From Aquatica leii (lineage: Eukaryota > Arthropoda > Insecta > Coleoptera > Lampyridae), in contig CM069433.1 in the NCBI GenBank assembly GCA_035610365.1, positions 171,012,882 to 171,076,881 of the forward strand: a stretch of DNA of 64,000 nucleotides, read 5' to 3'. Under the pieces are notes generated by a model, which made no database searches, was not told where the DNA came from, and saw only the letters and a program-made list of their open reading frames with translations. A program made the position numbers and the translations under genes. Positions 38,065-49,250 of the stretch are shown piece by piece. Every line of letters starts with the position of its first letter. Positions within the stretch are counted from its first letter, which is position 1.

Positions 38065-38615
38065 TCTTTCTAGCCTATCTGAGCCAATTACTGTTTCATA
38101 CTTTCCTGATCCATCTCTTAAAATCAATATTTTAAACTGATTGGTAGCATATATGCGCTATTTATCATTCATATGTCTTTATTATTCAAGATATACAGTG
38201 AAAATCCCAATTTCTAAGTTTTTGAAATTATACAAAATAATTGATACATTTCTGAACCATCATAGAATGTACTATCCTGAACCTCCTATATATGTTCATT
38301 ATCATCAAGCACACAATTCTGAATCGCGTTCTAAATATAACTCATTAGTCGTTAACAGAAGATCAGTAATACTTACACCTTACATTTTTTGTTTTTTAAC
38401 ACATTATTTAAACACTGATGTTATGAAAATTGCAAATTTTTTTTTGTTTTTTATTTGATTAAAGAATTGTCTTAAATGTAAACACGTACTTAATACATAG
38501 CGGAGTTACTAAACCAAAAAATAATTTTATTGCAATATCTTCAAAAAAATACAGATAAAACATTAAAGAATACAACTAGACAATGAAGTTACACTACATA
38601 CGTGCATTTATCTTA

Positions 38616-41600
38616 TTAAACTTTTAATTTTCCTGTGTAAATATTATACACAACTGCTTTAATCGATGTCCATTTTCTATTATGAAATAACTGTGGGTAT
38701 TTTTTAGTAAAATTTTCAACTTCAGCTTGCTTTGGAGCTATCTTTTTCCGAATATGTTTTTCAAAATACTGAAAAATTATTTTTTTCTCTTCTACAGTCC
38801 AAGCCTGTCTTGGCAAAATCTTTATCTTGCTTTTTCCACTGGAGTCGCGACTGATATTAATATGATTGTCGTTAGCATTAGGTTCAACCATTTTTTCATC
38901 TGTGGAAATAATATTTTGAATAATTTCTTCCATGTTTTGTGGTTTATCTTGAATTGGAGTTAGATCTATCGTTATGTCGTCTAAGGATTTTCCTATAAAA
39001 TTTTGTGCACCACCTTGACTCATTAGCAATAATAATTTTGATATTTTTGCCGTCTGGTAGACATTATCGGATAGCCTATAGACACTGCAATGTGTTCTAA
39101 GTGTGTGGCCCATAAATTTAGACAACTGTTCCATGTCATTGTTAGAAAACTGCAAAAGTTGTGTAATTGTGGCAAGATGTTTGCGAAGCGATGTCGCCGT
39201 TATGCTATTTACACGAGTTATTCCACACTTTTGAACATATTTTCGCAGTGTTTTCGTGCCATCAATAAAACCAGAGCCTTTAGTATGAAATATGTAGTCA
39301 TTATTTGATATAAAGTAAACTCTCTTTGTTATCAATAGATCAAAATGTTGCTTCATGCTAGGAGATAATAAAACAGGCACTCCACGACCACGCTTTCCTC
39401 TAATAACAAATCGGCTATACGTATTTAACAAAATCCGTTCAGTTTCAGTCAAACAACTTTTAAATTCAGTATCCGGTCCAGAAGCATCTAAATTTATTGA
39501 CTGATATGTTTTTAGTTTTAATTGTGCTACTTCTGCAGGTCTGCGTCTATTCAAAAGGATAATTTCGCTAAAAAGAATATCTTTTAATTCGTAATATGCT
39601 TTTACATCGTTTTTCGTTTTCAACGTATTATATGCTATTTCAGCTGTATCTATTAAGTAATCGTTTAATTTTTTAGGTCTGTTGTTAGAGGAAGAAGTTC
39701 GTCTTTGTTCCATTTATTTTCGTTCAAGTTAGTTCCAGCTTGAGCTGATACTTCATCTGCCCATTGAGATATTATTAGAGTTTTTAGTATTTTTACGTCT
39801 TTTCTGTGTTCATTAGTATTCTGCTTCTGGAGTAACTCTATAAATGCTAAGTCACAACATTTTAATCAAAGTTCCAAAATTAATGGCTAGTGTTGAGTTT
39901 CATATTTCTCAGTTTCGTGATTGTATCGTGCCATTTCGTTGACTCCATCAACTATTGTTTTAAAATGACATGGACGCAATAAGCAAATTAATGATTTTAT
40001 TGTCGAATCTCTCTTTTGAGCAAATATTAGTAACTTTGCAAGTCGCCGAACATTCTGTCTAACGAGATCAAGGTTGCCTTTAGTTCTTCTGCCTTTTAAA
40101 TATGAATACGCGTATTGACAAATAAGAAAATCTTTTTTAGCTATTATGGAGATTTCGTCTGCTCTCATTCGTGGAAACAGTTCGGAATTAAGCAATTTAT
40201 CATATTTCAGTTGAGTTCCTAGTAATAAAGTTGTTTGACCGTCACTCTGAGATGTCTGTCTTTTTTCAAATTTTCCTTCATTATTAAGATAACATTTCTT
40301 TGTATGTCTATACAAACTTTTTTTTTATAAAATCCTAAACAGTATTTGCAAGGTAAAAAATCACTCTTATTTGAATGATCGTTTGTCTGTTTAAGTCTTT
40401 TTACTGGTCTTAACTTATCATTTATCCGGTTACGGAGGAAATTTCCTCTTTTGCGTATTTGTGAGTATCCGAGTCTTTTTAATTTTGGATCCTTTTCAGA
40501 TAGTATACGCACTACTTCAATTTCCGATGAATGCCATGTAGCAATATGTCGTGCAAAATGCGACACATCTGTTTCGCAGTAGATGCAGAAGTCTCTTCTG
40601 TCTTTATAATTTGATTTTGACACTGTTTCGACACCCTAAAATAAACAATTCACATTGAGAACACGTTTTCCAGAAGTTAAGGTTAATTTGTTCAAATAAA
40701 TAATAGCTTCGGGGGAGTTTTTTATTTCAAAATTTAGCATTATTTAAATGAAAAAACTAAAATTATACTATAAAACTAAAATTCACCTCTACTAAAGTTG
40801 TTTCTTCAACTGTATTTTTAGTTAATGATATACCACAGTTTTCAATATCATCATCAATTGAGAAAGTTATGGGAACTGGTTGTAAAATCTCGTAACTCTG
40901 CAATGAACTATATTATAATTTTTTGTACGACCTTTTAATATTTTACATCACTGAATAAATTTACATAATTATCGCAGTAAAAAGCATACCTTATCTCCAT
41001 CTGAAGATGGTTGGTAATTTGGATCTTTTTCAGAATCATCAGTCACAGACATATTATCAAATTCATAATCATCGCTCTTTGTAGATATTGTTGGTGGTAC
41101 TATAGATTGCGAACATACTGTGCTTCCATTTGGAGAAATATTTTCCTTATTTTCGAATTCCACTCTCGGTACAAAATTATTGTTTTGATTTGTCAATCCA
41201 TCATTTACAAGAATATTAGATATAATATTAATTTTTTTATTCTCGCTAGTCACAGAATTTCCTACTTCTACTGTATCAACCCAATTTTGTAAATTTTTTG
41301 TGTCTTGGTAACAATGTGAGTTTGTAATATGATCTGTGACAGTTTTTAAATTAAAAGCAGTTAATTGGTTAGTGATTTTATTTTCCGTCAATGTAAAGTT
41401 TTCGGGTTCATTATTTTCATCAATTTCTTTATGTGTGCCTCTACAGCGATCTGTTACAAAAATGTATTAATTCATAAAATTTAATTTTTATCTATCTTTT
41501 CTATTTATCAGTTTTTAACAAACTTAACAAAGTAAATTAGCCAAAATTTCTACTCAATACCGATATTAACGATAATGACTATAAACTGTAAACTAATCGT

Positions 41601-42044
41601 AAGAACCTGTTGTGAAACATACAAAATAAATCAATCTCCAAGAGTTATGTGTTAAATACCTACATGCATATTGTAAAATTAGTTTTTGCTAAAAATATGA
41701 AGTAATAAAAAAATCATTCAATTTTTATTCGTTATAGTTAACAAGAATCAATACGTTAACAAATAATTTATTAAAATTCAGAACGTAATTTTTATAATAC
41801 TTATACAACGTTCAATTTTTGTAGGAATTAAGATCAAAATTGTAAAGACCGTATACATAAAGCATGTTATCTAATTGTGAAATACAATTATTTCAAGTAT
41901 TGCGTTACTGGTTACAGTGTTAAGTTTCAACAGTTTAATTACACATTTTAAGAAATACTTGAGTAAGTGGAAATAGTTTGACTTACCTTCATTGGATTTT
42001 TGTTTCGCCAATGAAACTAAAAAAGCTCCTCTGCTTTGGCGCAT
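38616..42044 (-). pseudogene. Tyrosine-recombinase-like protein with zinc fingers and a SANT-like C-terminus
   Basis: Four exons with consistent phases: 42044-41987 (MRQSRGAFLVSLAKQKSNE, donor GTAAGT), 41450-40990 (acidic linker), 40897-40787, and 40635-38616. Exon 4 has two zinc fingers (FCIYCETDVSHFARHIATWH; CKYC...LYRHTKKC), then a recombinase fold: LLNRRRPAEVAQLKL supplies the box I Arg, SLRKHLATITQLL the box II Arg, FMGHTLRTH the His, and VYRL the nucleophile Tyr. The C-terminus (QAWTVEEKKIIFQYFEKHI, then RKWTSIKAVVYN) is SANT/Myb-like. Frameshifts occur at an A9 run near 40320, near 39875 and 39850, and at an A6 run near 39670, so this copy is broken or mis-sequenced. The recombinase reading is my inference from motif spacing; similar proteins occur in many animals, mostly unannotated. 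Confidence 0.7.
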
Positions 42045-42150
42045 AATTTTATATTTAAAGTAAAACTAAACTATTTAGAGAACGTTCTGTGTAAAGCAAA
42101 ATAACAAACGACATTCACCTGATTACAATTCAAATGACAAAGTAGAAATC

Positions 42151-42187
42151 CTGAACCATATAGAACATATGCGCAATGTATGGTTCA
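42151..42187. repeat. Interrupted inverted repeat TGAACCATA ... TATGGTTCA
   Basis: Nine-base arms, 42152-42160 and 42179-42187, separated by 18 bp. Same half-site as the perfect palindrome at 42357. Located upstream of the recombinase gene start, so it may be a promoter or recombinase site. Confidence 0.75.
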
Positions 42188-42356
42188 AAGTTGCTGTTAT
42201 ACAGATATACAAATAGAAGTAACAATTGCGCCACCGTTACTGTAAGCGTTAAACGGCGGAACTGAAGATTGAAGATCCGTACAAAACTGATCCATTTTAA
42301 AACTTTTTTTACCCATTGTGCATGTGATTACTAATCGTTTGACATAGGTTTCCAAT

Positions 42357-42380
42357 CCTGAACCATATATATGGTTCAGG
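42357..42380. repeat. 24 bp perfect palindrome, half-site CCTGAACCATAT
   Basis: The half-site is followed directly by its exact reverse complement. A third half-site (TGGTTCAG) lies 10 bp further on. It sits in the terminal 100 bp of the recombinase-carrying unit, as expected for a recombinase-binding site. Confidence 0.85.
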
Positions 42381-42446
42381 TTTGTATTACTGGTTCAGAA
42401 TTTACCGCTCGCTTACATATGATTGGGTCAGGATGGTATGAAGCCG

Positions 42447-42447
<1 letters not shown>

Positions 42448-42479
<32 letters not shown>
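42448..42479. repeat. (TA)n microsatellite, right border of recombinase element
   Basis: 32 bp TA repeat, counterpart of the 96 bp tract at 37967-38062. Confidence 0.9.
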
Positions 42480-42483
<4 letters not shown>

Positions 42484-42670
42484 CAATTAAAACGGTAAAT
42501 ATTTTAATTTACAAAAAAAAATACATTCTAGTATTAAAATAACAAAATAAGTAAACAATAAAGAGTCATACCAAAAATAATAAATTAAAATTCTTTTATA
42601 ATTCATTGACTATTATAAAAAAATTGAAACTCAAGTTATAGAGAAACAAAAATTAAACAAAGCTACAAAA

Positions 42671-43570
42671 TTAGCAGACTTCTTTCAAATTATCAAGACT
42701 AGAAATTTTTATAACTTGACTATTATCTCTCATTCGCATATAAATTTGGCCGTTACGTACCCATAAATATTTAACATTATTAATTTTTTTAAACTCACGG
42801 CACTTACGAAGCAGTTGTCTATTTTCATACGTTAATGACTCGTTGATGTAAATCGGTTTAGAAATTTGTGTATTAATGCCGGAGATGTAGTCAGATAGAT
42901 GATTAGTATTAAAATCTCTTTTAATTTTGCGAGTTTTTATGAAATCTTCTTTAACAAGTCGACTGACAAATTTAATAATTAATCCTCTAGGTTCATGAGG
43001 TCTTCTAGGATCACTTTTTAATCTATGAACTGCATCAATCATCTCTTTTTCTAACTGGAAACCCATCGCTAACGCCACAACTTGCACAGTGCGGATAACA
43101 TTTTCTTCTTTTGTTTCCGGTACGCCAAATATTTCTACGGAATTATTACGTGAGTATTGATTCTGTTCATTTAATTGACGCTTAAGTTCAATATTTTCTT
43201 TCTTCAATTCATTATTCTGTTGGGAAAGCATGTTGATTTTTTCCAAACAAGAATTAATTCTTTCATCTTGCGCTTTTAATAATCCGTTATTTTCTTCTAT
43301 ACGAGTATGACAGAATTCAATTGAATTACACATGACAGAATTTTTATTAATTATTTCGCGTAAAGATTGCATAACGTCTTCTAAGGTGACTTTGGTATCA
43401 TTGGATGATAAACAGCGAGTACACTTAAAAGATTTTTTACCACAGTTTATTAGTTCGATGTCAGGTATAGCGATATCAATACATTTACAATGATACTGAT
43501 TATTGCATTGAATACATTGAACAGCGAGCCGCGCAGAACCAATTTTATTATTACACATACGACACTCCAT
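42671..43570 (-). CDS. LINE ORF1 protein with PHD-type finger and coiled coil
   Basis: 299 residues, open throughout. Residues 1-55 have Cys/His spacing of a PHD-like zinc finger (MECRMCNN, CIQCNNQYHCKCID, FKCTRC). Residues 95-140 form a coiled coil (INMLSQQNNELKKENIELKR). Residues 145-230 (NSVEIFGVPETKEENV, then AVHRLK and GLIIKFVSR) resemble the RNA-binding region of LINE ORF1 and the baculovirus FP-protein family. The last part (YINESLTYENRQLLRKCREF, then LWVRNGQIYMR) is the C-terminal domain. Such proteins coat LINE RNA and assist insertion. It belongs with ORF2 at 37922-35080. It is the only intact sizeable transposon ORF in the nest. Confidence 0.9.
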   Translation of the reverse strand: MECRMCNNKIGSARLAVQCIQCNNQYHCKCIDIAIPDIELINCGKKSFKCTRCLSSNDTKVTLEDVMQSLREIINKNSVMCNSIEFCHTRIEENNGLLKAQDERINSCLEKINMLSQQNNELKKENIELKRQLNEQNQYSRNNSVEIFGVPETKEENVIRTVQVVALAMGFQLEKEMIDAVHRLKSDPRRPHEPRGLIIKFVSRLVKEDFIKTRKIKRDFNTNHLSDYISGINTQISKPIYINESLTYENRQLLRKCREFKKINNVKYLWVRNGQIYMRMRDNSQVIKISSLDNLKEVC

Positions 43571-43720
43571 TGCTTTTTTAATAATTACGTTACTATTTTT
43601 AAATTTTATTAGAAAAATTTATGATCACGTTAAAGATTGACACACAAGCCTCACAGTTATGTAATTTTTATAAAATATTTCACAGAATTTATGTTTAAAT
43701 ATTTAAAATATCGAAGAGCA

Positions 43721-43924
43721 TTAAATTTCACGACCACACAACTTCCCACCATATTTCAATCTTTTTTGCATAGTTACCAGTGAATCTTTCAGTTCGTCAT
43801 TTTTTAATTGGTTCTCAATAGCCTCGAATATTCCTCCAAACTTCCAATCGGCATTCTGGGGAGAACCACGAGAAAGGAAATTTAGGAAAGAAATGGCTTT
43901 GGTCACGTGTGGTCTATGTAGCAA
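43721..43924 (-). pseudogene. DUF4806-type gene of element B, upstream exon
   Basis: Reads WKFGGIFEAIENQLKNDELK, then DSLVTMQKRLKYGGK. The pattern of an acidic helix ending in L-x-x-G-G is what precedes the S-x-K-G core in DUF4806 proteins. It lies on the same strand as the C-terminal exons at 34524-34869, with the LINE between them, as if the LINE entered an intron. The splice donor was not identified. The link is inference. Confidence 0.45.
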
Positions 43925-44191
43925 ACAGACTTATTTCGCGATGGTCACGTGAAAGAAGTAGGGTGCTCGTCACAAATAGCAAGTACAAATGTTTCAACCT
44001 TGTATTAATTTTCGTAACTGATATATTATGCAGTCAGCACTCGGAAACGTTTCCATGTCACCTGCAAGACACTTTAAATGTAAAGTAATAACATCTCTGA
44101 AACTCCACAGATGCGAAGCCATGAATCGCATCATCGTTACAAAAATTACACGTTATGAAACATTTCGGAAACATTAGCACCTTACTGGGGA

Positions 44192-44539
44192 TAAGTTATT
44201 AAAATATGTTTGATTATTTTGAGACATGATTACTTTCTATAAATCTCACAAAACCAAAACCAAAGATAAATAACCAAAACTGCAACAACAAAAAACAAAC
44301 GAAAAGCGTCGACTGCGTGCGCCGGTGCGCGGGCCGCGCAGCGCGGTTAGTGTCCACCTCTCACTACCCCGCAAGTTCAGGAATAAAACCAATGCCGGAT
44401 CAACACCGTTTTGTTAAGGGTAATTTTTAATATAATTTATGCAGTTTTCCTATGTAGTTACTGTAATGGTTAAGTAACGATATGTCAATGCCAGCATTTA
44501 ACCATTACTCACAATACTGGCCCATCACATGCCCAGAAG
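44192..44539 (-). other. Right subterminal region of element A with a GC-rich block
   Basis: Between the end of element B and the right TIR of A. Contains an unusually GC-rich 40 bp stretch (44307-44347, around GTGCGCCGGTGCGCGGGCCG) in otherwise AT-rich DNA. In the original element A this lay just upstream of the transposase on the minus strand, so it may be promoter or 5'UTR. No protein recognised. Confidence 0.4.
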
Positions 44540-44555
44540 TTTAGTGTTTGCTGGG

Positions 44556-44800
44556 GCATATACAATAGTAATGTTTACTTTTTCTGCGGCAGGGGATACT
44601 ACCCCTGCGATGATTATATATCCGTATAAAAAAGTCCCTCGACATATTGCGGCTAGCGTTCTAGAAGGATGGGGAATAGGTAACAAAAACTAAACAACAA
44701 AAAACTTTTACAAGCATTAAGTAATTTTTTAGGCATTTCTAATAATGGATGGATGGAATCAGAATTATTTTTTGAGTATGTTTCAACTGCTCAAAATGTC
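44556..44800 (+). pseudogene. pogo-like transposase, continuation after element A
   Basis: Immediately after element A the frame reads AYTIVMFTFSAAGDTTPAMI, then IYPYKKVPRHIAASVLEGWG, the DDE-core segment expected directly after the GEGKA at which the 5' part stopped. A 53 bp intron (44680-44732, G|GTAAC ... TTTTTTAG|GC) joins it to ISNNGWMESELFFEYVST, again as expected for this family. It then decays; the rest of the catalytic core and the element's end are not recognised. Confidence 0.85.
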
Positions 44801-46455
44801 ACCAATCTTTTCTTTTTGTATTAAACATTTTCTTAAGTAGTCAAAATTCGAGTTCCTTCATATTAGTATGAGTATGGAAATTGATATGAGCACAATTTTG
44901 TTGCATCAGAGCTCAGTCTAGGTGTTTCAGCTAATCAGATTTTAAAAACTACGAAATTAGCAGCTATGAATTTCAATGTATAAACCGTGCAAATTAATTT
45001 ACGGAATAAACGCATAAACGTACCTATACGTAATAAAACCACACAATGACGATCTGAAGACGATAATATAGTTACCGCAACAGGTTCAGTAAAAAGTTGT
45101 ATTTTTGTTTATATCTCGTATCGTATGTATTTACGCTCAAGGTTAGGTGAGTTTAGTGCTCGCGGCAAAAGAACTGCAAAAATGAAAAACATGTACAGCG
45201 ATTATTCACCTAGGTTTCAGCAACCGATCTGGACCGTATGCCATTTTATCTTGACAAATATAAAAATTATTATTTGTGTGACGCCAATGTATATACAACC
45301 AATTTTATTCAATGATTTGCCATATTGCTTAACTATGGGCGTAAAAACTGCGAACTTAAATTTCAATTCTAAACGTCTAAATTAGTATTAGCTTTTAATT
45401 TTTTAATGTCTTGTACCACCGTCATTATGAAAGTCGTCTATTACAAATGAATATTATAGATCCACTAAGAAAAACGACTGTAAAGTATGTCATATGTGAT
45501 AAGAAATGCACATTCTAGCATTTGTGTTTTATACACACATGCTGCGAAGATAATGATAAATGACGTAAGTCACGTAAGTATTGCACTGCTACTGAGTAGG
45601 CGGAATAACCTCCGGGCTCAAGACCGCAAGCTAGCATTTATGAGTTTACTTATCTTTTCTTTGCTAACTCGCATAAAATTGTGTTAAACTCTGATAGTTT
45701 GATTTAAGCGCAAATTTTCTGTAATTTTCAAGTAAATAAAATACTTTTTTTATTTATTTTTCCGGAGGGTCATTGGCCAAATGACGTAATAAAGAAACTG
45801 TCACTGTTGTAAACATATGAAAAATACTTACGATCTAATATATAGAGCTCGTTCCAAAACTAAAAAATGCTGAGATGCTCGTCGGATAATTTCGGAATTT
45901 GACAATCATGCGAAATAAACTCCAACTAAAAATATCAGCTGTAAAAAACGTGTTGTTAAGAAAGGTTAAATGAAACATCGCTAGATAGCGTAAGTTTAAT
46001 GTAAATGGAAGGGACGGCGCTCCTAGAAATATAAGATATTTGTAAAATAGTAATACATATAGTAATATAGACCGTGATAGCCGGATGTAAAACTTAATAA
46101 AAATAATAACAGTTATAGTCATTATAGGTAATCTCGATTAAGATCGCAGCGCCACTGTGGTGTAAATAGAAACCTGATTTAATGACATACAGTTTCAAGT
46201 TTATTAGTTTTCTGGTGTTTATAAGTGGTTATAAAGCTTAATTAAAAGTAATTCTATCCTCTGTAATGTTAAGTTTTTTAGAATTAAATGTACTAAGTTT
46301 AATTTAAATGGGTAATATAAATAAAATGTACCACTTAAGTTACTTAAGTATAATTCTGTTGTATTAATTGTATTAATTGCAATATTGTTTTATACAATAT
46401 TACCTATATATCGTCACAATCAAGCATTACAATTAAATATTATTATCGTTTTAAC
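44801..46455. other. No gene recognised
   Basis: AT-rich; short open frames without known motifs. The distal end of the pogo-like element should lie here but no terminal repeat matching its left side was seen. Confidence 0.4.
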
Positions 46456-46560
46456 AGCGGATAGTAAGGCAAGGAAAAATACCAAAAAAGGTGGCACAAA
46501 AGGCATATTAAACCTGCCAAAAAGGCAATAAAAAAAGCACAAATATCTATTAAAATTTAC
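46456..46560. repeat. AAAAAGGCA-rich block, left of the hAT-like gene
   Basis: Repeated AAAGGCA/AAAAAGGCAAT strings (46480-46530). The same strings recur at 49165-49250 on the other side of the hAT-like pseudogene, in the same orientation. They may mark the two subterminal regions of that element. Confidence 0.4.
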
Positions 46561-46721
46561 AGTTTATTTTTTTGTTTTACAATGTTTTTTAAGTGCTATT
46601 ATTTTCCCAAGCACAAATCAAATATTTTTCAATATTTTGACGAAGAAGCTGTTGCCTTTTATCATTTAAAATATTTTTATAGAAGGAAAAAGTTCTTTCG
46701 ACTTTACAAGATATTGAAACC

Positions 46722-46860
46722 TTCGAGAAATTATTTGCAAATGCAAGAGCCTTCTAGAAGCTGTTATTCATCTTCTAGAAGATATACCGAAAAATAGGGA
46801 ACGCTCGAGAAGGATTTCCGTATGTGTATATATACCGACGAGACAGATCGTAGGTCAGTT
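46722..46860 (+). promoter_or_regulatory. Heat-shock-type promoter without its gene
   Basis: Heat-shock elements (TTCnnGAA units): 46722-46729, 46752-46759, 46773-46780 with extra TTC at 46767 and GAA at 46789, and an imperfect unit at 46805-46812. A TATA box (TATATATA) lies at 46827-46834 and an initiator TCAGTT at 46855-46860, about 30 bp downstream, the standard spacing. The following sequence (AAGTTGAAATAAATAAGTCG) resembles insect hsp70 leaders. No heat-shock protein ORF follows; within about 350 bp lies the antisense 3' end of a hAT-like pseudogene. Confidence 0.7.
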
Positions 46861-47189
46861 ATTGCTGGAATGCGAATACAGCAGTGTCAAGAAGAGTATC
46901 AAGTTGAAATAAATAAGTCGTTAGCACGCGTGTGAGATAAACCTACCGAGAATAATCGTGTACGTGATTTTTAGTGTAAACAAGTGTGCAGCTATCCAAG
47001 GACGTTATCTTATCTTAAGTGATAGTGTTATACAACGGTTATACATAAATTAGTGTAAGTGTTTTCATTAAATATTATTAGATTTAATTAGTTCGGTTAA
47101 TTTAAAAGTGTATATATTTCTAGAATAAGTAAACGTATTTTTAGTCGTTTTAAATAAATTAGTTTTTAATAATAAATACGCAACAATAT

Positions 47190-48433
47190 TAGTGGAACAA
47201 ATTTTAATGCCGATGTTTCCGTTATTGTTAAAGATATTTTCTGTTGATGCTTCATGACCTCCCCTTTTCGAATTTCAGTGAGTTGTTTAAAGAGGTCAAA
47301 GGAAGGGTTTTTTGATGTGATGGAATCCTATTTTTGATTAATTTTTCTTCCTATAGTCCCTAGACATGCTCTTATAATTGCTCTTATTCTTTCTAATGTA
47401 GCAAAAGATTTGGTCATTGCGGTTTCGCTTTTTTCTAGCTTCTTTAATTCGTCAGGAATTCCGATAAAGTGTGTTTTTATAAAAACTTTAACCACCTGAA
47501 GTAAGACAATTCAATTAATGTATAAGAGAATGTCAGATTATAGTATGAACTGTACCTCTTTAATTTTTTCAAATTGTGTGGCATAAAAAATGCAAGCAGA
47601 TAACCAAGTTCCCCATCTTATTATGATAGGTTCCGGTAGAAGTTTAACATCTGGAAGTTTTTTTTATAGGCTCTTGCCCGTAATGGTGCTTTCGCAAAAA
47701 CCTGAAACAAAATCCAATAATCAAAAAGAGAATCTAATATTTTAAAGATTTTTACCTTTTTGTTAAAATATTTCTAATGCCTAAGCGGATTTGATCATAT
47801 AAGGTGCTGCATCGGTTACGAATTAGAGAACCTTTTCTTTTTTTACGCCATTTGGATACAGAAGTCCTACAAACATAAAATTATATAATTGTAATTAATA
47901 GATTGGATTATATTAATCAATCATTAAAAAAAAACTTACGTAAACAATCATCGAAAAAATTTGCAACTGTTTTGTGATTGGTCTGTGGAATTTCTTTGGA
48001 TGCTAGCAAATGAGCTTTTCCTGGTTCTAGTTCAGACAACTTACCAACTACAAAATTTGCTATATATCGACCTCTGCAATCAGTTGTTTCATCAACCGAA
48101 GTACAAATGTAATGGTCCCCAATGTCGTTCCTTATTGTCTGTATTTTCTATAAAAGGTAAACCAGCATTTTGAAAACTATTAATATTTTAATTAAACTGA
48201 TTACCGATTGGTAGCATATGTCTAAATAATTTTTTCTCAAAGTTGATTCATCTGGAACAACTTGTTCGGTGTATTTTTCGAGGAAATTGCGAAAATTGAT
48301 ATTATCAAGTTTTTTTAAGAGTAATTTGAGCCGGCACCAATGCTTCGCACAAATCTAAAACAAAAGTTATTTTTGATGGGCCAGGTTTATTCTGTTGATC
48401 TTCTATAACGATTTTTAACAATGGTTGTTTCAT
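47190..48433 (-). pseudogene. hAT-like transposase, broken
   Basis: Starts at ATG 48433 (MKQPLLKIVIEDQQNKPGPS). Then DLCEALVPAQITLKKL, NFRNFLEKYTEQVVPDESTL, an intron to about 48155, IRNDIGDHYICTSVDETTDC with the first catalytic-type Asp, GRYIANFVVGKLSELEPGKA, LLYPNGVKKEKVL, a stop, FVTDAAPYMIKSA (second Asp), FAKAPLRARAYKKN, a frameshift, LLPEPIIIRWGTWLSACIFY, and VVKVFIKTHFIGIPDELKKL. The order matches an insect family I place with hAT-type transposases. Several stops and frameshifts are visible and terminal repeats were not confirmed. Confidence 0.72.
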
Positions 48434-49164
48434 AGTTTAATAGTTTTTAAATGTAAACCAATACCCAAGTGTTATTTTACATGGTACTTTTTAGTAGCAC
48501 CGATCTAAAATAATACATATACTAGTAATTAAACGCATTTAAATTAAGATAATTCAAACTTACTGATTTTGAACAAACTTGACAAAAAAGGTTTTACCCG
48601 TCGGTTGTTAAATTATTTTCCAATTTACTCCGTTTGTAATAATGTTCAAATTTTGATTGTTGAAAGCCGGCATTTTTTAAAACTTACTCACAGCACAACA
48701 GCAATAGACTATCGCAGTGTGACAATATTTAGGTATTTATAACAAACAAAGAATATTTTAGTCATGTGCTTCAGTCATTAAAAGAATCCCACCGGACAGA
48801 ATTAAAATTGTCTATACTCGTTTGCTTTACTTAGGTACTGAATAGACCTATAAAATATGATTCATTCCGAAATCCTTCCGGTTTTGTAAATAGTGTTCTG
48901 TCAATCCTGTCATTGTACATAATCTTAGTATAAATTTTTACAATAGTTTTTCTCTATAAGCGGCTTTTGTATTTAATGTTTTCTGGAAACCATTGTTTAA
49001 CAAAACATGAAAATCCCTGTTTTTCTATTTATAGTCTCGTGGTAAGACCTTTTGAACAAAAAATGTTAATTATATTATTGTACGTAATTTAAGTAAAATT
49101 CTGTAATGCGTTATTGTCATCTACCTGTTAAAACACTGTTTACACGAACTTTTCAAAATGTATA

Positions 49165-49250
49165 TGTAAAAAGGCAATATAAAATAATACTCTTTAAAAA
49201 GGCATAAAAGACAAAAAGTTACACAAAAAGGCAAAATAGGCAGGCCTGAC
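49165..49250. repeat. AAAAAGGCA-rich block, right of the hAT-like gene
   Basis: AAAAAGGCAATATAAAATAA, AAAAAGGCATAAAAG and ACAAAAAGGCAAAATAGGCA in tandem; counterpart of the block at 46456. Confidence 0.45.

Noticed and set aside
44307-44347. CpG island of a host gene
   Set aside because: The GC-rich block is only about 40 bp and lies inside element A, where it more likely belongs to the transposon promoter region.
46582-46797. Plus-strand open frame overlapping the heat-shock elements
   Set aside because: It runs through regulatory sequence upstream of the TATA box and has no protein similarity.
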